In this document: positions 54,309 to 63,594 of the stretch, piece by piece | Layout: the number at the start of each line of letters is the position of its first letter | How positions within the stretch are numbered: position 1 is the first letter of the stretch | NCBI GenBank assembly: GCA_021773355.1 | Contig: JAJFKE010000031.1 | Location: forward strand, 124,001-188,000 | Source of the DNA: Gammaproteobacteria bacterium | GTDB lineage: Bacteria; Pseudomonadota; Gammaproteobacteria; Pseudomonadales; Pseudohongiellaceae | Direction: 5' to 3' | Length of the DNA stretch: 64,000 nt | Program-made: the position numbers and the translations under genes | Notes under the pieces: model-generated | Seen by the model: the letters and a program-made list of their open reading frames with translations, nothing else | Databases searched by the model: none | Told to the model about the DNA's origin: nothing

Positions 54309-55490
54309 TTACTGGAGATTATAGGCTGAAAGTCTGCCGCTATTGCCGAACACGTAGAGGCGGCCATTATTCGCTATAAGATTAGCCCTGACCCCATCGT
54401 TATCAGCCCGTATTCGGCCCACGATGCGACCATCGATCTGCGAAAGAAAATGTACATAACCTTCAAAATCAGCAACCGCAACATAGTTACCAATGGACGT
54501 TGGTGCGGTAATTTCTCTATTTAGAAGGTCGGTATTTTCCCACACAATATCTTCACTGTTGTCTCTGATGGCGTTTACCTGGCTCTTGTCATCACAATAG
54601 TAAATATTGCCAAATCCCTGTGCCATACCATGATAACTGGAGGCCTTCATACCCCAGACAATGCGTCCGCTGGTAATTTCAAATGCCATCAAATTGCCTT
54701 GGTAACTAGCTGCCAAAATTCTGCCGCCATCTAGCAGTAAGTCACCGTCTATATCGATTACCCTGTCGATATCATATTCACCTTCGGGTACCGCCACACG
54801 TTCTTCCCAGCGATAGACACCATCGCCGGCATCGACTGCGACTAATGTGCCATTGCTAAAACCGGCAATCACCGAGTCTGTAGTAATTACTGGTTTACTG
54901 CTACCGCGTAGCGTCAAAGCTGGCTGCGTGGTTTCATAAATCCACCGCTGCTCGCCATCCCCCACATCCAACGCCACTAATTTGTCATCGACAGTTTGCG
55001 CCACAACCACATCACCATTGGTCTGTGGCGCGGAGAGTACTTCGCTGGATACAGCATGGCGCCATTTGATCTCACCCGAATTCTGATCCAGCACCACTAC
55101 CTCTGCATCTTCCGTGGCGACCATCACCAGCCCGTTGCCGGCACCAACACCACCGGTGATTATAGCGTCTAATCTGTTGCGCCAAACCGTGTTACCCGAA
55201 TTAATATCTACCGCGACAATATTGCCGTTCTCACTGGCGGCGTAAATCACGCCGTTATCGATGGAAGGTGTTATCTCAGTGTAGTTGTCACCCTGCCCAT
55301 TGCCTACATTGACGCTCCATTGCCTGCTCAAGCTTACTTCAGTGTCTATGCTTAGCAGTGGTGTAGGCGGGTCGGTTTCATCATCAGAAAACAGGGCCAG
55401 AGGATTCAGGCTAGGGATGTTGAATCCGGCACAGCCAGTCAAAGAAAAGGCCAAAATCAGAACAGTTAGTAAGCGAATAGCAGTTGCCAT
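54309..55490 (-). CDS. bamB: Outer-membrane assembly lipoprotein BamB
   Basis: About 393 aa, matching BamB. The lipobox at ILAFSLTGC anchors it to the outer membrane. The propeller shows repeated NSGNTVWRN-, GEIKWRHA- and GDGVYRWEE-type blades. BamB helps BamA assemble outer-membrane beta-barrel proteins. The start at 55490 is chosen because the frame otherwise runs back through the MITE-like element to 55841, and the translated extension matches no family. The element at 55558-55816 separates it from yfgM and may alter the operon. Confidence 0.93.
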   Translation of the reverse strand: MATAIRLLTVLILAFSLTGCAGFNIPSLNPLALFSDDETDPPTPLLSIDTEVSLSRQWSVNVGNGQGDNYTEITPSIDNGVIYAASENGNIVAVDINSGNTVWRNRLDAIITGGVGAGNGLVMVATEDAEVVVLDQNSGEIKWRHAVSSEVLSAPQTNGDVVVAQTVDDKLVALDVGDGEQRWIYETTQPALTLRGSSKPVITTDSVIAGFSNGTLVAVDAGDGVYRWEERVAVPEGEYDIDRVIDIDGDLLLDGGRILAASYQGNLMAFEITSGRIVWGMKASSYHGMAQGFGNIYYCDDKSQVNAIRDNSEDIVWENTDLLNREITAPTSIGNYVAVADFEGYVHFLSQIDGRIVGRIRADNDGVRANLIANNGRLYVFGNSGRLSAYNLQ

Positions 55491-55557
55491 TTTTTGAACC
55501 AATACGACACTGCTAGTAAAAATGGAACTCATAATTTGCTTTGCTTGTTTTAAACTA

Positions 55558-55816
55558 GGGAGCCTCTGAACAAGTCTATGGCCACTCTGCGGGAGTCTGG
55601 TGCGCGCTGAAGCAAGGCGTCGTGCGCAGGTAATGGTTATTCCATTGCCAAGCGCGACAACGCCGCAGTACGGCGCCTGCTTAGGACCCGCCGGTCGGGG
55701 GTTTACACCGAGTGCGCTCTCTGCGTTGCACTTTCTTGACAGGCCCGACGAAAGTGCGTCTTGATAGCAGAATTGGCTGTAGGCCAGAGAGGTCATAGAC
55801 TTGTTCAAAGGCTCCC
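55558..55816. mobile_element. 259-bp MITE-like element between yfgM and bamB
   Basis: Terminal inverted repeats GGGAGCCTCTGAACAAGTCT... and the right end match at about 24 of 26 positions. TA flanks both ends (55556-55557 and 55817-55818). The first base next to the right TA supplies the third base of the yfgM TAG stop codon, so insertion was at the stop. The interior contains GC-rich inverted stretches and no gene. Its terminal repeats belong to the same family as the copies at 49895 and 62690. Confidence 0.85.
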
Positions 55817-56493
55817 TAACTCTCAGAGGAAAGGTCATCAAGTTTCATGCGCAGACCATCGCTGTTAGAGCCTGCTTGTTGAGCGGCGATATAGGCATCA
55901 CGAGCATCCACTTCCCGCCCCATGGCCATGTATATATCACCTCGCAATTCGGAATAACCTGCCTCGAATGATTGCGGATCGAGATTATTGACCAAGGCCA
56001 AAGCCCGCTCGGCGTCTCCCTTCGCCAGAATAACCCGACCTAAACGAAGATTAGTAGTTAGAATCAGACCTTCATCGATATCGCTAAATAAACCACCCTT
56101 CTCATTCTCCAAAATCCATTGCAGAGCCTCTTCGGCAGCATCCAAATCACTGTTGCGTACAGACTGTTGTGCCGAAAACAGAGATCCTAGCTGCGCATAG
56201 GTGAAACTAGCATAATCACTACGTAACTGCGCCGCTATCTCGATAATTCGCGCAGAATCTTCCTCATCCAGCAGCAGACCTGGCTCGCCATTCTCGCTAA
56301 TAGCCAGAGTAAGTATCTCCTCGTACAAATCAGATGCCCTGTCGATATCGGCGGTTCTGGCATTCGTCCACAATAGCCAGGCTGTGAAGGCAGCCAAGCC
56401 GACAACAGCCGTTAACACTAGCTGTTTGCCGTTCTCTTCCCACCACTTTTTAAGTGACTCTACTGTTTCTTCTTCGGCCGCGTTTATCGCCAC
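55816..56493 (-). CDS. yfgM: YfgM-family tetratricopeptide protein
   Basis: A 225-aa protein: a short cytoplasmic N-terminus (EEETVESLKKWWEENGKQ), one membrane helix (LVLTAVVGLAAFTAWLLW), then a periplasmic TPR domain. E. coli YfgM associates with the SecYEG translocon and periplasmic chaperones. It sits between hisS and bamB, its usual neighbourhood. The stop codon lies at the edge of the MITE-like element, with its third base provided by the element. Confidence 0.93.
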   Translation of the reverse strand: MAINAAEEETVESLKKWWEENGKQLVLTAVVGLAAFTAWLLWTNARTADIDRASDLYEEILTLAISENGEPGLLLDEEDSARIIEIAAQLRSDYASFTYAQLGSLFSAQQSVRNSDLDAAEEALQWILENEKGGLFSDIDEGLILTTNLRLGRVILAKGDAERALALVNNLDPQSFEAGYSELRGDIYMAMGREVDARDAYIAAQQAGSNSDGLRMKLDDLSSES

Positions 56494-56634
56494 GACTAAC
56501 TCCTCTCATTCAAATTTCTTTGACGGCATGCAAATATCCGAACTATCAGACAACTGCTTCTTGCAAACTATCCCTAATCAATCGGCAATTCTACCTGTTT
56601 AAGGCAGGCCTGACACGGTTCAATGCTTCTATCA

Positions 56635-57921
56635 CTATGAAATACTAAGAATTTCGCCAAGTTTATCAGCGGTTTTTGCCAGTTCCACACTGACAAACTC
56701 AGCGGAGTCATCTAAGCGGCGTATTTTGACTGTTTCCAGAACTTCGCCCGGCTCACTTTCCAGCACAATGGCAACCTCGGCGCCGCTATTGTACGCCCGC
56801 TTCAACTGATTATTGTATTTACCACCACCACAATGAGCGACCAGTCGCAGCGCTGGAAATCGCTCGCGAAGCTGTTTCGCAAGCAGCTGACTGGCAGCCG
56901 TGAGTTCCTTCCCGACCACCAGCATATAAACATCGATCACTTGTGCTGTAGATGGGGGTATCTTGCCAAGAGAATCCAGCATTAACACCAGCCGCTCCAC
57001 CCCCATTGCAAATCCGGCCGCCACTGTAGGTTTACCGCCTAGCTGTTCCACCAAACCATCATAGCGACCCCCACCGCAGACTGTGCCCTGAGCGCCCAGG
57101 GAATCTGTGGTCCATTCGAAGACACAGTTATTGTAGTAGTCCAGCCCCCTTACCAAGCGAGGGTTTTCAATGAAGCTAATGCCGACCTGTTCTAACAAAG
57201 CCTTCAATGTTGAATAATGCTCAGTACTGTCTTCGCTGACATAGTCCAGCAAAGCCGGGGCATTCTTCAATAGCACTTGTACATCGGGATTCTTACTATC
57301 CAGGACTCGCATTGGATTGCTATGCATTCGATTGCGCGCATCGTCATCCAATTCATCGGCATGGGAAAACAAGAATGCCGTCAATGCCGCCGCATAACGT
57401 TTCCTGTCTTCTGCTGCTCCGATATTGTTAATTTCTAAAGTTAAATAGTCGCTTAGCTGCAGATCATTCCAAAGACTGGCCGACAATTGAATGATTTCAG
57501 CGTCGATGTCGGGTCCCGCCATGCCAAAGGCTTCGACTCCAAATTGTTGAAATTGGCGATAACGACCTTTCTGCGGGCGTTCATGACGAAACATGGGCCC
57601 TTGATACCAAAGTCTCTGCTGCTGATTAAATAACAGCCCATGCTGATCGGCAGCTCTGACACAGCCAGCCGTGCCTTCCGGTCGAAGACTGAGGTTGTCG
57701 CCGTTACGATCATCAAAACTGTACATTTCTTTTTCGACGATGTCGGTTACTTCACCAATAGACCGCTTGAACAGCTGGGTTTGTTCTAGAACAGGAAAGC
57801 GAATTTCCCGGTAGCCATAGCGATGCACTACTTCTTGAAAACATTTTTCAAGGTATTGCCAATTGGGAGTCTGATCGGGAAGTATGTCATTCATACCTCG
57901 AATTGCTTGTAGTTTCGCCAT
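56635..57921 (-). CDS. hisS: Histidyl-tRNA synthetase
   Basis: A 428-aa class II aminoacyl-tRNA synthetase that charges tRNA-His. Motif 2 is seen in [26 protein letters not shown], and motif 3 in [17 protein letters not shown], with [20 protein letters not shown] residues of the histidine site and a C-terminal anticodon-binding domain. The N-terminus [16 protein letters not shown] is diagnostic. It lies 16 nt after ispG in the same transcription series. Confidence 0.98.
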   Translation of the reverse strand: MAKLQAIRGMNDILPDQTPNWQYLEKCFQEVVHRYGYREIRFPVLEQTQLFKRSIGEVTDIVEKEMYSFDDRNGDNLSLRPEGTAGCVRAADQHGLLFNQQQRLWYQGPMFRHERPQKGRYRQFQQFGVEAFGMAGPDIDAEIIQLSASLWNDLQLSDYLTLEINNIGAAEDRKRYAAALTAFLFSHADELDDDARNRMHSNPMRVLDSKNPDVQVLLKNAPALLDYVSEDSTEHYSTLKALLEQVGISFIENPRLVRGLDYYNNCVFEWTTDSLGAQGTVCGGGRYDGLVEQLGGKPTVAAGFAMGVERLVLMLDSLGKIPPSTAQVIDVYMLVVGKELTAASQLLAKQLRERFPALRLVAHCGGGKYNNQLKRAYNSGAEVAIVLESEPGEVLETVKIRRLDDSAEFVSVELAKTADKLGEILSIS

Positions 57922-57937
57922 ATTTTTCGACTGACCG

Positions 57938-59050
57938 CTAGCTGGAAGCGATTAGGTTCCTTTCCAACTGCTGTTTGTCGGCAACCTGTTGCCGGACCAT
58001 TGCCTCTAGTTCATCAACGAGATTTTCGTTGTTGATCTTGTGATCGGGGACGCCATCTTTATAGACAAGATTGTTGGGACTGGCTCCAGTCAAACCGATT
58101 TCAGCAACCTTGGCTTCGCCAGGTCCATTCACGATGCAGCCAATAACAGCCACATCGATTGGTGTAGTGATGTCTTCCAATCGAGATTCCAATTCATTAA
58201 CCACGGCAATAACATCGAAGTTTTGCCTGGAACAACTAGGGCAGGCTACAAGGTTAACGCCCTTATGTCGCAAACCAAGACTTTTTAATATATCGAAACC
58301 TACCTTGACCTCTTCCACCGGGTCGGCCGCAAGAGAGATTCGAATAGTGTCGCCAATTCCTTCCATCAATAAGGAACCCAAGCCGATGGCTGATTTAACC
58401 GTGCCGGAACGCAATCCGCCGGCCTCGGTAATACCGAGGTGAAAAGGCTGATCAATTTGACTAGCTAAACTGCGATAAGCCGTAAGGGTCATATATATTT
58501 CAGAGGCTTTAAGACTGATCTTAAAATCATGAAAGTTCAGCTTATCCAATATATCAATCTGATTGAGTGCTGATTCGACCATTGCATCGGCATTGGGTTC
58601 TTTATACTTACGCAACAAATTTTTGCCTAAGGAGCCGGCATTCACGCCAATTCTTAGCGGAATATTTTTGTCCTTGGCACTATCCACAACAGCACGAATA
58701 CGCTGCTCGCTACCGATGTTACCTGGATTAATTCGCAAGCAATCTACACCATAGTCCAGCACTTTCAGGGCAATGCGATAGTCAAAATGAATATCTGCCA
58801 CCAGCGGGACATCTACTTGTGAACGTATCGATTTAAAGGCTTCCGCTGCATCCATACTAGGAACGGAGACACGAACGATGTCTACACCAGCATTTACCAT
58901 GCGAGCTATTTGGCCCAATGTCGCATCCACGTCACAGGTTTCAGTGTTGGTCATGCTCTGTACGGAAATAGGTGCATCACCGCCCACAGCAACATTCCCG
59001 ACCATTATCTGGCGGGTCTTTCGACGGACATTGAAGGGGTTGGACTTCAT
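57938..59050 (-). CDS. ispG: 4-hydroxy-3-methylbut-2-en-1-yl diphosphate synthase
   Basis: A 370-aa iron-sulfur enzyme of the MEP isoprenoid pathway (GcpE). Conserved parts are [35 protein letters not shown], and the [4Fe-4S] Cys residues in VACPSCSRQ and [16 protein letters not shown]. It lies between rodZ (3 nt) and hisS, the standard arrangement. Confidence 0.98.
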   Translation of the reverse strand: MKSNPFNVRRKTRQIMVGNVAVGGDAPISVQSMTNTETCDVDATLGQIARMVNAGVDIVRVSVPSMDAAEAFKSIRSQVDVPLVADIHFDYRIALKVLDYGVDCLRINPGNIGSEQRIRAVVDSAKDKNIPLRIGVNAGSLGKNLLRKYKEPNADAMVESALNQIDILDKLNFHDFKISLKASEIYMTLTAYRSLASQIDQPFHLGITEAGGLRSGTVKSAIGLGSLLMEGIGDTIRISLAADPVEEVKVGFDILKSLGLRHKGVNLVACPSCSRQNFDVIAVVNELESRLEDITTPIDVAVIGCIVNGPGEAKVAEIGLTGASPNNLVYKDGVPDHKINNENLVDELEAMVRQQVADKQQLERNLIASS

Positions 59051-59053
59051 GAC

Positions 59054-60139
59054 TTATAAGCCTACAGTGAGGCGAGCAGAGTTGTCGATTCTAATATTGC
59101 CAGACAGGTCAATTTCATTACCGTTAAGACTCATTCTGGTGAATGGTGCATCCCCCAGTAATATACTAAATGGCGCACTACCGGTAATTTCCAGCACATC
59201 ACCAGCTACCCTTATATCCCGATAGATCTGCTGCGCATCACTGTCATTTACTTCGACCCAGCTTTCTCCGCTGAAACTAATGCGCAATACATCACTGCCC
59301 GCTACGCCTACTTCAATGACTTGAGACATTTCTGCGCTGGCTACCGGGCTTTCATATTCTGTTTCCGCGGTATTCGCGAACTCATTCTGGCTATTCGATA
59401 GCAGTATCGCAGTTTCATCAAGTGCCGATGTTTCTGATTCTCTGCTGTTGTTAAACTCTGTACCTGATTGACTAGTTGCCGGAACCTCCGCAGCTATGCC
59501 ATCTATCGGTGTCTGGACAGACTCGATGCTGGCTGCCGTGCTGGCAATCGGCTCATCCACGGACTCAATAGTCTCATCAGGCTCGCTATGTAGACTTAGC
59601 TGAGCCTCGGTAGCCGCTGCCTCCACCTCTCGACCTAATGCCGGTCTCAGAGAATCGGCGTCGTCAGCATCAGTTCCTACGTTGGCGGGAGACTCTGTAG
59701 TGGAGCCTTCACCAAAATAGCTATTAGCCAACCATAGCCCAATAAAGCCAGCGATAAATACCAGTAACGACATTATTACAAAAGGCTTATTGCGATTTTT
59801 CTTTCTACGCGCTTTCAGCCGACTAGCTTCTGCGATGCCTGCTTGTCGCTGGGTATTGAATTCATCGTAACGACTAAGTAGATCATCTGCTTCCAAGCCC
59901 AATAGAAGGGCATAACTTTTTATATAGCCCTTGGCGAACACGGCGCCAGGTAGCTTTTCATATTGATTGGTTTCCAATGCCTTGACATAGTGCATTGTAA
60001 TATGAAGCTTATCCGCAACCTGTTTCTCGGTAAGCCCCCTGCGCAGCCTTTCTTGCAGCAACACATCGCCCGCTGATATCGAATCTTCAGCTCCGTCGTT
60101 ACTTGGTATACCTTCTGCGTGAGACTCAGTTGGCATCAC
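59054..60139 (-). CDS. rodZ: Cytoskeletal morphology protein RodZ
   Basis: A 361-aa protein. An N-terminal helix-turn-helix region (LQERLRRGLTEKQVADKLHI, then ALETNQYEKLPGAVFAKGYIKSYA) binds MreB. A membrane helix (VIMSLLVFIAGFIGLWLANSYF) follows, then a long Ser/Thr/Glu-rich periplasmic linker and a C-terminal DUF4115 domain (ISFSGESWVEVNDSDAQQIYRD). It overlaps the upstream pilW-like gene by 14 nt. Confidence 0.94.
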   Translation of the reverse strand: MMPTESHAEGIPSNDGAEDSISAGDVLLQERLRRGLTEKQVADKLHITMHYVKALETNQYEKLPGAVFAKGYIKSYALLLGLEADDLLSRYDEFNTQRQAGIAEASRLKARRKKNRNKPFVIMSLLVFIAGFIGLWLANSYFGEGSTTESPANVGTDADDADSLRPALGREVEAAATEAQLSLHSEPDETIESVDEPIASTAASIESVQTPIDGIAAEVPATSQSGTEFNNSRESETSALDETAILLSNSQNEFANTAETEYESPVASAEMSQVIEVGVAGSDVLRISFSGESWVEVNDSDAQQIYRDIRVAGDVLEITGSAPFSILLGDAPFTRMSLNGNEIDLSGNIRIDNSARLTVGL

Positions 60140-60947
60140 TTAGCCTTTGATAAATTTGATACTCCGGTGAATCAGGAAAAAGAGTAGACAGAATGAGAGA
60201 GAAATTTTCCACCAACTGTTCGTTCTGAAAATACCTCTCAATTTGAATACCGGCCAATAATGCACGCGGCGTATGAGGTAGATTAGCGAATTCAACGATG
60301 GTGAGATAATTTTGATAGGTTTGACGAGCCAGTTGATAGTCCCGCTGATCGAAATAGATTATTGCCAATTCCAATGCTGAGATATATAGATTACTGTTTA
60401 ACTGCAATGCACGCACGAAGGAGTTACGCGCATCATCTTGTCGATCGATTCGAAGAGCACTTCTGCCCAGACCTTCGAAGGCGAGAGCTCGACCTTCGTA
60501 GTTAGTATCATTTGCTACCAATTCTAGTTGTTCGAAGGATTCTCTATAGCGCTCCTGCGAAAAAAGCATGGCTGCGTAATTATTGCGCGCTCTGGAATTG
60601 CCACGATCAAGACTTATGGCTCTGCGGAAATTGGCGTCTGCCAAATCAAGATCACCTTCGCGTTCAAAAATCATCGCCAACACCATATAAGCATCAGTGA
60701 AACGATCATTAATATCCAACGCATTACCGACATGACGCCTGGCCCCCGCCATATCATTTTCATCGAAATAGGCTAAAGCAAGTTGAACATAATCTGCACT
60801 GGCCTGGTCATCAGAAGCATCGGCAAGAAAGCCACCGGTTGTAGTGGTCACACAGGAAACCAATATAGATAACATCAGCAACGCAGCAACCACAGAAATA
60901 GACTTTCTGATCAGTAATTTTTCAAATCCAAACTCGGGAAATGACAT
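60126..60947 (-). CDS. pilW: Type IV pilus biogenesis TPR lipoprotein PilW/PilF
   Basis: A 273-aa protein with an N-terminal lipobox-like leader (ALLMLSILVSC) and about six TPR units, for example YVQLALAYFDENDMAGARRH and FTDAYMVLAMIFEREGDLDLAD. PilF/PilW pilotins help assemble the PilQ secretin in the outer membrane. Position between rlmN and rodZ matches Pseudomonas pilF by memory. Its presence implies type IV pili elsewhere in the genome. Confidence 0.9.
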   Translation of the reverse strand: MSFPEFGFEKLLIRKSISVVAALLMLSILVSCVTTTTGGFLADASDDQASADYVQLALAYFDENDMAGARRHVGNALDINDRFTDAYMVLAMIFEREGDLDLADANFRRAISLDRGNSRARNNYAAMLFSQERYRESFEQLELVANDTNYEGRALAFEGLGRSALRIDRQDDARNSFVRALQLNSNLYISALELAIIYFDQRDYQLARQTYQNYLTIVEFANLPHTPRALLAGIQIERYFQNEQLVENFSLILSTLFPDSPEYQIYQRLSDAN

Positions 60948-60980
60948 GATTTTCTACCGTTAAGCTATTTTTTCAGGGCT

Positions 60981-62165
60981 TTATAGTCTGTCGGCCGCAA
61001 CCGCCAGATTATCAGTACTGTCGAACACTTTTACGCCATCTTTTCTGGCTGATTCACTCTGCGCATGACGGCGTTTGTGTCGGTCGCTGCGGCGAGTTTG
61101 GTCATCCACATCTCCTACCAGTTGCCCACAGGCCGCCCCTATATCGTCGGCTCTGGTTGTACGGACCGTGACCGTATAGCCTGCCTTCTGCAATATCTGC
61201 CTGAAATTAGATATAGAGGAGGAACTAGGCCGTCGATAATCACTAAGTGAAAACGGATTGAAAGGTATTAAGTTTATCTTGCAGGGAAGCTGCTCTAGCA
61301 ACACCGCCAGGTCTCGGGCGTGTTGACGATGATCGTTTACACCAGCTATCAGAGTATATTCGATTACTGGAACACGTTTGTCCGGCAGGCTGTCCATATA
61401 GGACTGAACCGAGCGCAGCAGTTCCTTGATAGGGTACTTATTATTGATAGGCATTATCTTGCTGCGCAATTCATCATTCGGCGCATGCAAGGAGATCGCC
61501 AGTGAAGCATCGGTGAAATCCTTCAAACGATCGATTGCCGGAACTACGCCAGAGGTACTTATGGTAACTTTGCGTTTTGATAATCCATAAGCACAATCAT
61601 CCATCATGATGCTCAACGCATCCATTACATTATCAAAATTCAATAATGGTTCGCCCATCCCCATCATTACTACATTACTAACTGGGCGTTCAGTTTTTCC
61701 ATGAAAACCACCTAGTTGAGAATTCGCCCACCAAAGTTGGCCCACAATCTCAGCGACAGTAAGATTGCTGTTAAAACCTTGTTTGCCAGTTGCGCAAAAG
61801 GAACAGTCCAGGGAGCATCCTGCCTGAGAAGAAATGCAGAGCGTGCCACGGCCGGATTCAGGTATGAATACCATCTCTACCCGACTACCGCTGGCCACCT
61901 CCACTATCCATTTGTGGCTGCCGTCTTCTGACTCATAGTCTTCCAGGATTTTGGGGAGAGAAATTTCGGTGCTTAGCTTGAGCTTCTCACGCAAATCTTT
62001 GCTGATATCGGTCATTAAATCGATATCCAGCACACCACGCTGATGTATCCATTTCAAAATTTGCTCAGCACGAAAAGGTTTCTCTCCGGCTTCGGCAAAC
62101 AGCGCCCGAAGTTTTGCCAGACTAAGACCAGCCAAATTTGGTTTGCGTGTCGCCGTCATGCTCAA
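60981..62165 (-). CDS. rlmN: Dual-specificity RNA methyltransferase RlmN
   Basis: A 394-aa radical SAM enzyme that methylates C2 of adenine in 23S rRNA and in tRNA. The radical SAM cluster motif is [15 protein letters not shown] (C-x3-C-x2-C). [14 protein letters not shown] is conserved, and the mechanistic Cys lies in the C-terminal GAACGQL. The C-terminal tail is rich in basic residues ([13 protein letters not shown]) and is longer than in typical members. The gene follows ndk by 23 nt. Confidence 0.96.
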   Translation of the reverse strand: MSMTATRKPNLAGLSLAKLRALFAEAGEKPFRAEQILKWIHQRGVLDIDLMTDISKDLREKLKLSTEISLPKILEDYESEDGSHKWIVEVASGSRVEMVFIPESGRGTLCISSQAGCSLDCSFCATGKQGFNSNLTVAEIVGQLWWANSQLGGFHGKTERPVSNVVMMGMGEPLLNFDNVMDALSIMMDDCAYGLSKRKVTISTSGVVPAIDRLKDFTDASLAISLHAPNDELRSKIMPINNKYPIKELLRSVQSYMDSLPDKRVPVIEYTLIAGVNDHRQHARDLAVLLEQLPCKINLIPFNPFSLSDYRRPSSSSISNFRQILQKAGYTVTVRTTRADDIGAACGQLVGDVDDQTRRSDRHKRRHAQSESARKDGVKVFDSTDNLAVAADRL

Positions 62166-62188
62166 CTTACCTCTACAGGAGTTTTGCT

Positions 62189-62611
62189 TCAGGAACAGAT
62201 TTCGCTGGCGTTGAAGAAATAGCTGATTTCGCGTTGCGCCGAATTTAGCGAATCTGAGCCGTGTACTGCGTTTGCATCTATTGAAACGGCAAAATCGGCG
62301 CGAATAGTTCCAGCGTCGGCTTCTGCAGGGTTAGTAGCACCCATTAAGTCACGATTTAACATAACCGCAGCTTCGCCTTCCAGCACTTGAACCATCACAG
62401 GACCAGAAGTCATGAACTCGATTAAGTCTTTATAAAAAGGTCTTTCCTTGTGCTCGGCATAGAAACCACCGGCAGATTCATCATCCAATTGCAGCATCTT
62501 GGCCGCAACAATCTTCAGTCCAGCTTTTTCAAAGCGTGCATAAATTTCACCAATGACGTTCTTAGCTACGGCATCAGGTTTAATAATAGATAGTGTACGT
62601 TCGATCGCCAT
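62189..62611 (-). CDS. ndk: Nucleoside diphosphate kinase
   Basis: About 140 aa. It transfers phosphate between nucleoside di- and triphosphates through a phospho-His. The N-terminus is [18 protein letters not shown], and the catalytic His is in NAVHGSDS. The start at 62611 follows GGGAG with good spacing, and a 13-codon extension is rejected. A MITE-like element lies between this gene and iscX. Confidence 0.97.
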   Translation of the reverse strand: MAIERTLSIIKPDAVAKNVIGEIYARFEKAGLKIVAAKMLQLDDESAGGFYAEHKERPFYKDLIEFMTSGPVMVQVLEGEAAVMLNRDLMGATNPAEADAGTIRADFAVSIDANAVHGSDSLNSAQREISYFFNASEICS

Positions 62612-62689
62612 CTTAACTCCCAGATAGTGTATTCGTAAAAGATCGCGCATTATACGTGGTAAATTTGGGATTTTGTACGCTTTTGGCGA

Positions 62690-62955
62690 GGGAGCCTCTG
62701 ATTAAGTATTGAATGTCTCTGCGTGACCTGAAGCGTGCTTCTACTAGGCGCAATCCGCCGTTAATGGCCCTAGTCCTTAACAAGGCTTGCAACGATGCAG
62801 AAGCACGCTTCAGGCCGCGCCCGCAGGGGCCTTCCGAGCAACCGCCGCTCCGCATTGCCTGCCTTTGTAAGGTAGCAAACATTACTGCAGAAAGCCGCCT
62901 TGATCGGCGATTGCTCTGAAGGCCAGAGAATTTGAATACTAAATCAGAGGCTCCC
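62690..62955. mobile_element. 266-bp MITE-like element between iscX and ndk
   Basis: Terminal inverted repeats GGGAGCCTCTGATTAAGTAT and the right end match at about 22 of 24 positions. The right flank is TA (62956-62957) and the left is GA. An inner 16-bp perfect inverted repeat at 62727-62742 and 62799-62814 forms a nested palindrome. It shares CTCTGCGTGACCTGAAGCGT and CGCTTCAGGCCGCGCCC with the copy in the MBL gene. No gene is encoded. Confidence 0.85.
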
Positions 62956-62980
62956 TAGAAAAACGCTATTTTTCAGGAGC

Positions 62981-63178
62981 TTAATCGGCCGCCTCTTCCA
63001 TCCAGGCTGCCTGAATGGCTTCCAGGATTTTCTCCCCACAACGATCGGGGTCGTCGTCGAATTCTTCCAGAGATATCACCCATTGGCGCAAATCAACAAA
63101 GCGTACATATTGAGGGTCTGTATCGGGGTATTGATCGGCCAATTGTATGGCGATCTCGAATACATCTGTCCATTTCAT
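62981..63178 (-). CDS. iscX: Iron-sulfur assembly protein IscX
   Basis: A 65-aa acidic protein. The TDVFEIAIQLADQYPDTDPQYVRFVDL start and the WVISLEEFDDDP segment are diagnostic of IscX/YfhJ, which binds IscS and iron and modulates Fe-S cluster assembly. It is the last gene of the isc operon, 14 nt after fdx, and the MITE-like element follows. Confidence 0.95.
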   Translation of the reverse strand: MKWTDVFEIAIQLADQYPDTDPQYVRFVDLRQWVISLEEFDDDPDRCGEKILEAIQAAWMEEAAD

Positions 63179-63192
63179 AGCCGCAACTCTGT

Positions 63193-63531
63193 TTAATGTT
63201 CTTCGGAAACCATATTGATAGTGTACTTGGGTATTTCAATGGTTAGGTCGGCATCTCCTACCAGGGCTTGACAGCTCAATCTGGATTCCGGCTCCAATCC
63301 CCAGGCCTTGTCGAGATAGTCTTCTTCGTTTTCTTCGGCCTCAGCCAGTGAATCGAAGCCCTCACGGACAATCACGTGGCAAGTGGTGCAGGCGCAGGAC
63401 TTCTCACAAGCATGCTCTATTGAAATCTTATTTCTAAGAGCGGCATCAAGAATACTCTCATCTTTATCAGCTTCTATGCTTAGTCCATCTGGACAAATCG
63501 CTTCATGAGGAAGAAAAGTTAATTTAGGCAT
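63193..63531 (-). CDS. fdx: Isc-system [2Fe-2S] ferredoxin
   Basis: A 112-aa adrenodoxin-type ferredoxin. Cluster ligands are [14 protein letters not shown] and a later Cys in RLSCQALVG (C-x5-C-x2-C...C, with extra Cys). It supplies electrons for IscU cluster assembly. It lies between hscA and iscX as in typical isc operons. Confidence 0.97.
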   Translation of the reverse strand: MPKLTFLPHEAICPDGLSIEADKDESILDAALRNKISIEHACEKSCACTTCHVIVREGFDSLAEAEENEEDYLDKAWGLEPESRLSCQALVGDADLTIEIPKYTINMVSEEH

Positions 63532-63594
63532 TTCTGTTTGTGGTTTCCTGTAACAAGTTTTGCAAGTGATTGCCCCGCCTAAAAGATTTTTGCT

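Noticed and set aside
55491..55841. Upstream extension of the bamB frame
   Set aside because: The extra codons translate the MITE-like element. BamB length and lipobox fit a start at 55490.
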